A stretch of DNA of 41,103 nt from MGNI01 sp964353875 (lineage in GTDB: Bacteria > Chloroflexota > Anaerolineae > Anaerolineales > E44-bin32), in contig CAYGXU010000016.1 of the NCBI GenBank assembly GCA_964353875.1, positions 1 to 41,103 on the forward strand. The letters are read 5' to 3'. The notes below the pieces were generated by a model, which saw only the letters and a list, made by a program, of their open reading frames with translations, ran no database searches and was not told the DNA's origin. A program made the position numbers and the translations under genes. Positions 22,469-30,720 of the stretch are shown in pieces; positions within the stretch are counted from its first letter, which is position 1; the number at the start of each line of letters is the position of its first letter.

Positions 22469-23272
22469 ATGGAAAAGGAATTCCGCATGACTGTTGAGCA
22501 GGAGCAGTTTACTCTCACACCCGATATCTTTTTGGATGCCTTCCTTGCCAATGTTGGTACCAATCGCGAGGGATTACACCTACCGCCTCGGGCCGGGTTG
22601 GCATTTCAGAGTGAGGGTTTACAAGCTCTAATCGGCGTCAGCAGGGCAGCCAGGATGGCAGAGTGGACCTTTCCAATCTCGGACGATTATCTGTACCTCG
22701 GTCGATACCAAGGGCAGGAAGTCCTTATTGCGAAGATCCCCTCGAGTGCTCCGAATGCAGTTGCCTATACTGAAATCTTGATTAGTTTGGGTGTGAGGCA
22801 GTTTCTTGTCATGGGAGCGGCAGGGAGCATCCATCCAGATGCGCCTCCTTGTGGACTGGTGGCTCCTACCAGTGCAATTCGTGAGGAGGGCACTTCTTAT
22901 CATTACCTGAACGCCTCTCACGTTGCAAGACCTTCAGAGAAGTTTGTTGGTGCTCTGGAGAAAGCTGCTCAGATGCGTCATCTCTCCTTACGTTTTGGAC
23001 CCACATGGACGACCGACGCCGTCTTCCGCGAGACCCGAGCGAAAGCGTTACTGTACCGTCAATGTGGGATCCTAACGGTGGAGATGGAAATGGCGGCGTT
23101 GTTTATCTTGGCCATGGTCAAGGGAGTTGACCTGGGAGGACTATTGGTGATTTCCGATACCCACCATGGCGAAAGCGAGATTGTGTATTTTGGCAAAGCC
23201 TATGGCGATGCCGTGCTCAGCGCAGCGGACCTTCTGTTGGGCGCGTTGTGTTCTTCGAGTGATGATGAATAA
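22469..23272 (+). CDS. Nucleoside phosphorylase, uridine/purine phosphorylase family
   Basis: 267 residues from ATG 22469; an ATG at 22487 with AAGGA eight bases upstream may be the real start. PNP/UDP family 1 features are VMGAAGSIHPD (phosphate/ribose region), EGTSYHY, TWTTDAVFRET and VEMEMAALF (ribose-contacting Met-Glu), then VISDTHH with the base-contacting Asp. The reaction is nucleoside plus phosphate to free base plus (deoxy)ribose-1-phosphate. Active-site motifs are intact, unlike the two divergent relatives at 35648 and 36478. Its stop overlaps the following FGGY kinase start. Confidence 0.88.
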   Translation: MEKEFRMTVEQEQFTLTPDIFLDAFLANVGTNREGLHLPPRAGLAFQSEGLQALIGVSRAARMAEWTFPISDDYLYLGRYQGQEVLIAKIPSSAPNAVAYTEILISLGVRQFLVMGAAGSIHPDAPPCGLVAPTSAIREEGTSYHYLNASHVARPSEKFVGALEKAAQMRHLSLRFGPTWTTDAVFRETRAKALLYRQCGILTVEMEMAALFILAMVKGVDLGGLLVISDTHHGESEIVYFGKAYGDAVLSAADLLLGALCSSSDDE

Positions 23273-24776
23273 ACCCCATTCTCCCCTCTTATTAGGCATC
23301 GACATCGGGACAGGAGGCGCGAAAGCTGCCCTGGTTACACCCGAGGGTGAGGTAGTGGGGAAGGGGTACAGCCATTATCTCGTGAACCGTCCGGCGGAGG
23401 GCTACGCCGAGCAAGATCCGGAGGCCGATTGGTGGCAGGGCTGTGGAAAGGCGGTTTCCTCCGCTCTTCTCGATGCAAAAGCAAACCCCCATCAGATTAT
23501 CGCGTTAGGATGCAGCGCTCAGACCCCCAATGTGGCATTGATCGATCGTGAAGGCCAGGCCTTACGTCCAGCGATTATCTGGCAGGATACTCGCAGCGTA
23601 TCGGTTGCCGAGCGGTTGAATACGGCTTTAGTCGAGGCCGGGATTTGGTCAAACCATCATCCCCCATTAACCGCCCATTCCTTTGGTGCGCCATTGCTTT
23701 GGCTGAGAGAGAACGAGCCAGGGAGATGCAAGCAAGCCCATTTGTGTCTGACCACACCCGATTACCTGCACTATCGTCTGGTGGGGAACACTGCCGTGGA
23801 TCGAGCCATCGCCAGTGGGATGTTGCCGTTCTATTCCTTATCTCTGGAAGGCTGGGATCGTAGGGTTTGCGCCGCGCTTTCTGTCGATTGCGATGAATTG
23901 CCGCAGATTTCCCACTCGAACATAGTGCTCGGAGCTTTGCTTCCCAGGGCAGCAGAAGAGTTGGGATTGCCCGATGGGATCCCCGTTGTGGTTGGCACAG
24001 CCGACTCGATGGCGGACCTTTTAAGTGCTGGTGTAATTAGCCCAGGACACGCCGCTTTTACCTATGGAACTCTTTTCGGCCTGATGAAGTGTATCGACAA
24101 ACCGATTCCCGATAGCTTTTGTTTCGCGCATGCGATTGAGGGAGTCTATCTCCTCTGTGGAGGTATCCCATTGGCTGGAGCGACCCTGGGTTGGTTTCGT
24201 GATCAACTTGCGTTATTTGAGCGGGAACGGGCAGAAAACTCGGGAGAAAATGTTTACGACCTGCTAAATGCATTGGCCGAGTCGATTTCACCGACTTCGG
24301 AGGGGTTGTTAGCCCTTCCCTTCTCGGATCAACCTGCTTCAGATGGGCATTTTCCCATCGGAGCGGCATTGGTTGGCATGGGTTTACGACATACTCGCGG
24401 CCACATCTACAGAGCCTTCCTGGAGGGGATCGCCTACGAAGCGCGCCGGCAATTAGAACGCATGCCGGGGCCTCCGATCGAGGAGGCGGTTGCGATGGGA
24501 GGGGGGAGTCAAAACCGATTGTGGATGCAAATCGTCAGTGATGTCACGGGCGTCAAGCAACGTATTCCCCTGCATTACCATGGAGCGCCCGTGGGAGCAG
24601 CGTATTTAGCGGGCTGGGGTGTTGGTCTTTTTGATGGGTTGGAGCAATTGACGGCTCATTGGTTGGGTCATGAGGAAACCATCAATCCCGATGCCAGAAA
24701 CTCGGAAATCTACCGGGAGGGGTATTCCTGCTACATGGCGGTGCGATCCAGGTTGGGAATACCCGAATTTCCGTAA
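23262..24776 (+). CDS. FGGY-family carbohydrate kinase 1 (xylulokinase-like)
   Basis: About 504 residues. Start at ATG 23262 or 23265 (MMNKPHSPLLLGIDIGTGGA), overlapping the phosphorylase stop; further upstream codons are not family-like. N-domain features are GIDIGTGGAKAALV and WQDTRS; the C-domain has AMGGGSQNRLWMQIVSDVTG and GAPVGAAYLAGWG. FGGY kinases phosphorylate pentuloses, polyols or deoxysugars; some (FucK, RhaB types) give ketose-1-phosphates for class II aldolases. The next gene is a FucA-like class II aldolase, which favours such a product. Substrate specificity cannot be read. Confidence 0.92.
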   Translation: MMNKPHSPLLLGIDIGTGGAKAALVTPEGEVVGKGYSHYLVNRPAEGYAEQDPEADWWQGCGKAVSSALLDAKANPHQIIALGCSAQTPNVALIDREGQALRPAIIWQDTRSVSVAERLNTALVEAGIWSNHHPPLTAHSFGAPLLWLRENEPGRCKQAHLCLTTPDYLHYRLVGNTAVDRAIASGMLPFYSLSLEGWDRRVCAALSVDCDELPQISHSNIVLGALLPRAAEELGLPDGIPVVVGTADSMADLLSAGVISPGHAAFTYGTLFGLMKCIDKPIPDSFCFAHAIEGVYLLCGGIPLAGATLGWFRDQLALFERERAENSGENVYDLLNALAESISPTSEGLLALPFSDQPASDGHFPIGAALVGMGLRHTRGHIYRAFLEGIAYEARRQLERMPGPPIEEAVAMGGGSQNRLWMQIVSDVTGVKQRIPLHYHGAPVGAAYLAGWGVGLFDGLEQLTAHWLGHEETINPDARNSEIYREGYSCYMAVRSRLGIPEFP

Positions 24777-24796
24777 TCCTAAGAGGAGTGGCTTCG

Positions 24797-25450
24797 ATGT
24801 TAGATCAGTTGCGTAAAGAAGTGGTTGAGACGGCGGTTGAAATGTGGAAAGCCGGGCTTACTCAAGGGGCGGAGGGCAATCTGAGTGCGCGTGATGCCGA
24901 AACGGGCTATGTGGCGATCACATGCAGCCAGCTGCCCTATGTGGAGATGACCCCGGAGGACATTGTTATTGTCAATGTCGATGGTGAAAAGATGTGGGGC
25001 GAGAAGAAGCCATCCAGCGAGATCAAGATGCATACCTATTTCTACCGTCACCGGCCAGAGGTGGGAGCGGTGATGCACACCCATTCGGAGTACGCCATTG
25101 CCGCCTCCATCGCGCGCTGCTCAATCCCGCCAATCACATTTGGTATCGCCTTGAATATCGGCTCAGAAATCGTCGCTGTGGATTGGGTGGAGCCAGGGTC
25201 GGAAGAAATGGGAAGTGTGACCCACGAAGCGATGTTGGCAGCGAACTCAAAGGCAGCTCTTCTGGCTAATCATGGAGCGGTTGTCTTGGCAAGTTCCCTG
25301 GGGGGAGCATTAGAGGCTGCCAAGGCAGTGGAGGAGGGTGCGCGTATGTACCTGCTGGCAAGTGCCTTCGGGGAGCCCAGGCCAATCCCTCAGGGTCGTG
25401 TCGCTTTCTTCTTTAACTTATGGCAGAACATGCAAGTAGGGGTTAAGTGA
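24797..25450 (+). CDS. Class II aldolase / adducin-family protein (FucA-like)
   Basis: 217 residues from ATG 24797, eight bases after GAGGAG. Family motifs are TQGAEGNLSARD, the Zn ligands in MHTHSEYA (HxH) and LLANHGAVVL (third His), and PSSEIKMHTYFYRHRPEVGA in between with the conserved Glu. These Zn enzymes split ketose-1-phosphates into dihydroxyacetone phosphate and an aldehyde, or epimerise pentulose phosphates (AraD). The kinase upstream and the alcohol dehydrogenase downstream fit cleavage followed by aldehyde reduction. Its stop overlaps the GTG start of the nucleoside hydrolase (GTGA). Confidence 0.9.
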   Translation: MLDQLRKEVVETAVEMWKAGLTQGAEGNLSARDAETGYVAITCSQLPYVEMTPEDIVIVNVDGEKMWGEKKPSSEIKMHTYFYRHRPEVGAVMHTHSEYAIAASIARCSIPPITFGIALNIGSEIVAVDWVEPGSEEMGSVTHEAMLAANSKAALLANHGAVVLASSLGGALEAAKAVEEGARMYLLASAFGEPRPIPQGRVAFFFNLWQNMQVGVK

Positions 25451-26451
25451 AACGCTATTTGCTTGATGTAGACACCGGCACAGGGACCCCCGGTGCAGAT
25501 CATGATGATGGCTTGGCATTGGGGTTTGCCCTCCGAGCGGGCCTTCCAATCCTGGGAATCACTACTTCGCCCGGGAATGTAACAACCGAAATTGCCACGT
25601 GTAACACGCTTCGTCTGTTAGAGCAATTCGGTCATCCCCATATCCCGGTCGCTCGCGGTCGCGACGATCCGCTTTTATTCGACGCATCGCCGATCCGTGC
25701 GTTTTATGACGCGGCCGGCGAGACCGAAATCGCGCGACGTTTATGGGCAGGATGGAATCTGCCCGAACCAAAGCTTCAGCCATCAGCTCAGAAGGCACAT
25801 GATTTTATCATCGAGTGTGCCCGTCAATATCCGCGTGAAGTCACCTTGATTTTGTGTGCCAGCCTGACAAACCTGGCCATGGCGATCCTGGCAGAACCGC
25901 AAGTGGTGGAGTTGCTCAATGGAGCGGTCTGCATGGGTTTGATGATCGCCGACCCGAACCCATTCATGGCTCCTCTGGATCGTCCGCCGCGTTATATGAA
26001 TGACAGCTATGACTCGGATGCCACGGAAATCGTGACTAAATCTGGTTTGCCGATCACCTTTGTTACGGCGGATGTGGCCTTCAAGGTCCCTTTATTGCGC
26101 AGTGAAGACCTGGAGAGAATTGCCCAGATTGACTCTCGCATCAATCACTCCTTGGCCAGGATGCTAGAGCCTTGGATCGCGTTCGTGAAGGAGCGCTATG
26201 GAATGGCCGGGTGTGGATTACCCGATGTGCTGGCCGTAGCAGTGGCCATTGATCCCACGCTGGTTACTACGAGCAAATTTCAGATCGATATGGCGCATTT
26301 TCGATTGGGAGAAAGCGATCGCTATCCTTATCTGGTCCCTGGAACGGGTGGGATCCAGGTTGATTGCGCCGTGGATGTAGATGGGGAGAGCTTTATGGAG
26401 CAATTTTTCAATACTATGGCAGGATTGAAATCCGTTGGATCGAGGAGGTGA
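25447..26451 (+). CDS. Inosine/uridine-preferring nucleoside hydrolase family protein
   Basis: 334 residues from GTG 25447. The N-terminal Ca2+/ribose loop normally reads DxDPGxDDA. Here it is LLDVDTGTGTPGADHDDGLAL (Asp 7, 9, 18, 20, 21), so the Asp cluster is kept but with extra residues in the loop. Further family features are GITTSPGNVTTEIATCNTLR, VTLILCASLTNLAMAI and LPDVLAVAVAIDP, although the late motif where DxxA and the catalytic His are expected is less clear. The family hydrolyses nucleosides to base plus free ribose. Free ribose would need a kinase or redox enzyme, both supplied by the cluster. Confidence 0.85.
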   Translation: MKRYLLDVDTGTGTPGADHDDGLALGFALRAGLPILGITTSPGNVTTEIATCNTLRLLEQFGHPHIPVARGRDDPLLFDASPIRAFYDAAGETEIARRLWAGWNLPEPKLQPSAQKAHDFIIECARQYPREVTLILCASLTNLAMAILAEPQVVELLNGAVCMGLMIADPNPFMAPLDRPPRYMNDSYDSDATEIVTKSGLPITFVTADVAFKVPLLRSEDLERIAQIDSRINHSLARMLEPWIAFVKERYGMAGCGLPDVLAVAVAIDPTLVTTSKFQIDMAHFRLGESDRYPYLVPGTGGIQVDCAVDVDGESFMEQFFNTMAGLKSVGSRR

Positions 26452-26454
26452 TCG

Positions 26455-27237
26455 ATGTTCAAGAAGAGGCGTATGGCTCATATTTTTGCAGAGGATGGAA
26501 ACTGCGTGGTGATTGTGCTCGATCATGCGGTCGGCGGTGGCCCGATGTCCGGCCTGATCGATCCAGCAGAGACATTGCGGGCGATCATCCGAGGTGGCGC
26601 GGATGCGATCATGACGACCTTCGGCGTCGCCAGTCAATTTTATGAGCATGTCAAAGGGCGGGGGTTGCTCTTGCGATTGGATGGGGGCGCCACGTTTTTT
26701 GGTGATCTGGGAAAGATCAAAGATGTTTATACGGTCGAGGATGCCCTCCGTCTTGGGGCGGATGGCGTCGCCTCGATGGGTTTCCCCGGTCATCCTAACG
26801 AGTCCGACATTCTTGGCTACTTGGCCCGAATCGTGCGAGAGGCCCATGTTTGGGGTATGCCGGTGATGGCGGAGATGCTGCCGGGCGATCCCAAGATGTG
26901 CAATGGTGATCTAGGGAAGCAGATCGAGGTTGTCAGCCGAATTGGAGCTGAAATCGGGGCGGATTTCATCAAGACGAAATACAGCGGAGAGGCGAAGAGC
27001 TTTCGGAAGGCTGTGAAGGGTTGTTATGTCCCTATTTTGGTGTTAGGCGGCGAGAAAATGGATACAGCCGAGGATGCGTTGTCCATGGTTAAAGAGGCGA
27101 TGGACAACGGGGCTCGCGGCGTGGCAATGGGCCGGAATGTATGGCAGCATGAGAATCCGGAGGCGATGGTGCGTGCCCTGGTTCAGATCATCCATGCCGG
27201 CGCGGATGTGGCCGCCGCCCTCAAAGAACTTGGATGA
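26455..27237 (+). CDS. DhnA/LsrF-type class I aldolase
   Basis: 260 residues, ATG 26455 directly after GGAGGTGAT. It is a TIM-barrel protein of the DhnA (COG1830) group: CVVIVLDHAVGGGPMSGLID, the Schiff-base Lys in IGADFIKTKYSGEAKSF, VLGGEKMDTAEDALSMV and NGARGVAMGRNVWQ as phosphate site. Relatives are archaeal fructose-bisphosphate aldolase, aminodeoxyheptulosonate synthase and LsrF (which cleaves phosphorylated AI-2 with CoA). So the cluster holds two unrelated sugar-phosphate lyases. It may act on the second FGGY kinase product. Family secure, reaction open. Confidence 0.9.
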   Translation: MFKKRRMAHIFAEDGNCVVIVLDHAVGGGPMSGLIDPAETLRAIIRGGADAIMTTFGVASQFYEHVKGRGLLLRLDGGATFFGDLGKIKDVYTVEDALRLGADGVASMGFPGHPNESDILGYLARIVREAHVWGMPVMAEMLPGDPKMCNGDLGKQIEVVSRIGAEIGADFIKTKYSGEAKSFRKAVKGCYVPILVLGGEKMDTAEDALSMVKEAMDNGARGVAMGRNVWQHENPEAMVRALVQIIHAGADVAAALKELG

Positions 27238-27250
27238 ATCGGAGGTGGAT

Positions 27251-28297
27251 ATGGCCAAAAACAACCAGATGATGATGGCTGCCGTGATGACCGGGCCGGA
27301 GACGATCGAAATGCGATCGGTCCCTAAACCGAAGGTTATGCCGGGTCATGTCCTGGTAAAGATCGGGGCCTGTGCCATTTGCACCTGGGAGCAACGCGTA
27401 TTTTCAGGGCAACAGAAGGCGCCTTTCCCGATTGTCGGAGGGCACGAGATCGTTGGTTGTATTGAAGCGATTGGGGAAGGGGTGCCCGCCACTATGCAAG
27501 TCGGTGACAAAGTATCCATGGTTGAGTCCTATTGTGGTGTCTGTGAATGGTGCCGTCGAGGATTAAACAATCTGTGTATGCATCGACCGGGCAAAGCGGA
27601 ATACCATGGCATCCTCGGTCCGTGGGGATTCAGTGAATATATCAATCTGCATTATTCCTCAGTCCATGGATTAGATGGCAGTATTCCGGACGAGATGGCG
27701 GTATTTTTTGAGCCTCTCTCCTGTGCTGTCCATGCTGCGCGCATAGCGGAGATCGGATTGGCAGAAGATGTGGTGATCCTCGGAGGCGGACCGATGGGGA
27801 TGCTCAATCTGCTCGTTGCCAAGCAGATGGGCACGCGCATAATCCTGAGTGAGTTGCAGCCTCTACGACTGGAGAAAGGGGAGCAATTGGGTGCGCATGA
27901 ATTGGTGGATGCATCCCAAGTGGATCCGATCGCCGAGGTCAAGCGTCTAACAGGAGGCAAAGGGGCTGATGTTGTCATTGCTGCGGTAGGGGTGGGGGCT
28001 GCCAATGAACAGGCGCTTGGGATGGTAGCTCCCTTTGGGAGGATTGTGTTGTTTGCTTCCGCCCATCCACCCCAACCGATCCCCGTCGACCCCAACGATA
28101 TGCACAAGCGTGAGTATAAGCTATTGGGTGCGGTGAGCAAGAACGCGGAAGACGCTCAGATCGCTTCCAGGTTGCTGAGCTATAGCATCATCGATCCCCG
28201 CCCGCTCATCGAGCAAGTAACCTCGCTCAAGGACATTGAAACCGCTATGCATCGAGCGGTTCGACCGGATAGTTATCGGGTGATTGTCAAGCCCTGA
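27251..28297 (+). CDS. Zinc-dependent MDR alcohol/polyol dehydrogenase 1
   Basis: 348 residues from ATG 27251, preceded by GGAGGTGG; a much longer upstream reading frame is only an overlap with the aldolase gene. Catalytic-zinc residues lie in GACAICTWEQ and GGHEIVG; the structural-zinc loop is CGVCEWCRRGLNNLCMH (four Cys). The NAD fold has VILGGGPMGMLNLLVAKQMG with ELQ at the end of strand 2. This sorbitol/threonine-dehydrogenase-like group oxidises secondary alcohols of polyols and sugars. It could interconvert a ketose and polyol, or handle the aldehyde from the aldolases. Confidence 0.92.
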   Translation: MAKNNQMMMAAVMTGPETIEMRSVPKPKVMPGHVLVKIGACAICTWEQRVFSGQQKAPFPIVGGHEIVGCIEAIGEGVPATMQVGDKVSMVESYCGVCEWCRRGLNNLCMHRPGKAEYHGILGPWGFSEYINLHYSSVHGLDGSIPDEMAVFFEPLSCAVHAARIAEIGLAEDVVILGGGPMGMLNLLVAKQMGTRIILSELQPLRLEKGEQLGAHELVDASQVDPIAEVKRLTGGKGADVVIAAVGVGAANEQALGMVAPFGRIVLFASAHPPQPIPVDPNDMHKREYKLLGAVSKNAEDAQIASRLLSYSIIDPRPLIEQVTSLKDIETAMHRAVRPDSYRVIVKP

Positions 28298-28299
28298 TC

Positions 28300-29727
28300 A
28301 TGGATAACATGAATTATTTGATCGGCATCGATATCGGCACTTCTGGGGTGAAGATTGGCGCCTTTTCGACCAAGGGCGAAGCGCATCTTCTCCTGAACCA
28401 ACCGTTCCGGCGAGATCCTCTGGACCCAGATGGATGGTGGCATGCTACCTGTGTCGGTTTGAGAAAAATCTCCGATGAGGTCGGTGCAGCATATATCGAT
28501 GCAATCTGTGTGGGCGGACAAGGACCTACCCTGGTAGCGATCGATCGCTCTGGGGGTACATTGCCGCCGGCCGTTCCCTGGAGCGATTCCCGTTCGGCGA
28601 AGTACGCGGAGCGAGTGAGTCAACTCGTGGGGCATAAGGTTCACGCGGGTTGGTCCTATCTTCTGCGTGTGATATGGCTACGGGAGGAAGAGCCCGATCG
28701 ATATGCTCAGGCGGCGATATTTCTGCAGCCATGGGACTTGATTAATTATCGCCTGACCGGTGTCCTGGTTGGCAGTGAGATCGCCGGCGGACATCCATGG
28801 CCGCCCGAGGAACTGGAGGCTCTTGGTCTTCCGGTGGAGAAATTCGTTAAAGTGCAGGAATGGGGAGTAGTGATAGGTGGTGTCAGTCGTGGCGCGGCCG
28901 ACATCACCGGTTTATCAGAAGGCACGCCAGTGATTGGAGCCTGCGGGGATGGCGCCCTCTCTTTGCTTGGCGCTCCGGGTTTAGAGAAGGGCATAGCGCA
29001 CAACGAAGGTGGCAGCTCGGGGGGTGTGGGCTTGCTTTGGGATAGCGCACTTGAGGGCGAAGGTCTGTTATGCGCTCCATCGGCTATTCCTGGATTGTGG
29101 ATCGTCGGCGGTCCGACCTCCTCCAGTGGTCGTGCCATGCATTGGATCCTGCGGGAGATTTTAGGCAGGCAGGAAAACATCGAGGATGTCATCGCACAAG
29201 CTTTGGCAAGTGCACGCCTTCCACAGGATTTGATCTTCCTGCCTTATTTGGATGGCGAACGGACGCCGGTCTGGGATGATGGCGCCCGAGGGATATTGGT
29301 AGGACTGTCCCTCGCTACCAGCGCGGAGCACTGCATAGCGGCGGTGATCGAGGGCATCACCCTCAATCAAGCGGATATTTTGAATCGGGCAAAGCGAGCA
29401 GGGGCAGCGCTCACTGCAGTGACTGTTACAGGTGCGCAAGCCAACAACCCGGGCTGGAATCAGTTGAAAGCGGATATTTTCGGTGTTCCGGTATACGTTC
29501 CACAGGTGACTGCTTCCACTTGTCTTGGAGCCGCGGCTGTTGCCGGATGGGGCCTTGGGATCTGGCCCGATGCTGCCACAGGCGGTCGGGCGATGAGTCG
29601 AGTTCAGTACGAGTGCCAACCCAGTTCACAGGCAGGAGATACCTGGGAGAAACGACTTGATCTCTTCCGCTCTCTCTATCAGCAGACACGTGGTTTGGTC
29701 GAGGCCTGTTCGCGATTTTCAACGTGA
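28300..29727 (+). CDS. FGGY-family carbohydrate kinase 2
   Basis: 475 residues; ATG at 28300, or 28309 three codons later. It has IGIDIGTSGVKIGAF, VPWSDSRSAKYAERV, ACGDGALSLLGAPG, LPYLDGERTPVWDDGARG (a classic FGGY signature) and TVTGAQANNPGWNQLKADIF. It is clearly distinct from kinase 1 and shorter. Two FGGY kinases with two aldolases suggest two sugar products, for example from different nucleosides, or one kinase acting on a shunt product. Two bases separate it from the upstream dehydrogenase. Confidence 0.92.
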   Translation: MDNMNYLIGIDIGTSGVKIGAFSTKGEAHLLLNQPFRRDPLDPDGWWHATCVGLRKISDEVGAAYIDAICVGGQGPTLVAIDRSGGTLPPAVPWSDSRSAKYAERVSQLVGHKVHAGWSYLLRVIWLREEEPDRYAQAAIFLQPWDLINYRLTGVLVGSEIAGGHPWPPEELEALGLPVEKFVKVQEWGVVIGGVSRGAADITGLSEGTPVIGACGDGALSLLGAPGLEKGIAHNEGGSSGGVGLLWDSALEGEGLLCAPSAIPGLWIVGGPTSSSGRAMHWILREILGRQENIEDVIAQALASARLPQDLIFLPYLDGERTPVWDDGARGILVGLSLATSAEHCIAAVIEGITLNQADILNRAKRAGAALTAVTVTGAQANNPGWNQLKADIFGVPVYVPQVTASTCLGAAAVAGWGLGIWPDAATGGRAMSRVQYECQPSSQAGDTWEKRLDLFRSLYQQTRGLVEACSRFST

Positions 29728-29778
29728 GAAAAGGATTTTGAAAAAGGATGGGCGCGAAATGACCAATGGGGATGAACT

Positions 29779-30720
29779 ATGACAGGATCGGCTCGCACGA
29801 GGTCGAAACGCAAGTGGATCGGTTCGGGCGAGATGTATGCCATCATCGCCGTTGTTGCTCAAAGCCTGGTGATTCTCCTGCAACGCGCGGCGGCGATTTC
29901 TGTCGATCCCATCGTGGGCTCTTTCTTCAACATGATCCCCGTCGCATTGGTTGGAGCTGTTGGATTGGGAATAGCTCATCGGCGCAATGGTCAAGCATTC
30001 GGCCGACCGAGGGCTTTAGCGATTTTGGCAGCTGCTGGCGGGGGGCTGTCCGCAAACGTGATCGCCCTTCCCATTTTCCTCAGGGCGCTCTCATTGGGCG
30101 GAGCAGTGATTGCCACTCCGGCTGTGGCCTCGTCTGTGATCTGGGCTGGCTTATTGGCCTGGATGCTATTGAAGCAACCCCTTTCCAGGCTTGCGTTGTA
30201 TGGTTTTGTCGTCTTCTTGGTTGGACTGACGATGTTGGGCTTGGGGCAGAGCAGCGACATCCCTCTTAGTGAACGTTGGGTTTACGCCATTCCTTATGGG
30301 GTCCTTGTAGCAATGCTTTATGGCTTAACCATGACACTGACCGGCTACAGCTTGCGGCTGGGCCTCAGCCAGAGTGGTTCGGTGGGTATCAATGGAATGG
30401 TCAGTCTGCTTGGCTTATGGCTCTTGAGCCTGTGGCAATCGCGTTCGATAGCAGGCATCGGGACCGATATGATCATGCTACTCCTTGCTGGTCTCCTCCA
30501 GGCCATGGCGTTGGTCGCGACGACAGCTGCGTTTGCGAGGACAAGCGTGGTCAGTGTGGGGATCATCCTGGTGACCAATGTCGTCTGGACGAGTCTGTTG
30601 AGCTGGCTCTTGCTCGACGATGCTCTCAATGGGGTGATGTTCGTTGCGTTACTGGTCGTTTTAGCAGGGCTGATCCTGGCGCAATATGGCCAGTCAATCG
30701 AGAGAAAAGCTCATGGATAA
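29779..30720 (+). CDS. EamA/DMT-family membrane transporter
   Basis: 313 residues, about ten hydrophobic helices in two repeats of five, typical of the EamA drug/metabolite superfamily. Residues 1-15 are basic and cytosolic (TRSKRKWIG). Each half ends with the usual EamA helix pattern (SSVIWAGLLAWMLLKQPLSR and TNVVWTSLLSWLLLDDALNG). Members export or import metabolites. Within a nucleoside-degrading operon, export of surplus free base such as hypoxanthine is a reasonable guess. ATG 29779 follows GGGGATGA. Its stop overlaps the next gene start. Confidence 0.9.
   Translation: MTGSARTRSKRKWIGSGEMYAIIAVVAQSLVILLQRAAAISVDPIVGSFFNMIPVALVGAVGLGIAHRRNGQAFGRPRALAILAAAGGGLSANVIALPIFLRALSLGGAVIATPAVASSVIWAGLLAWMLLKQPLSRLALYGFVVFLVGLTMLGLGQSSDIPLSERWVYAIPYGVLVAMLYGLTMTLTGYSLRLGLSQSGSVGINGMVSLLGLWLLSLWQSRSIAGIGTDMIMLLLAGLLQAMALVATTAAFARTSVVSVGIILVTNVVWTSLLSWLLLDDALNGVMFVALLVVLAGLILAQYGQSIERKAHG

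Noticed and set aside
27074..27250. N-terminal extension of alcohol dehydrogenase 1
   Set aside because: It overlaps the aldolase gene in another frame; the ribosome-binding site and family N terminus place the start at 27251.
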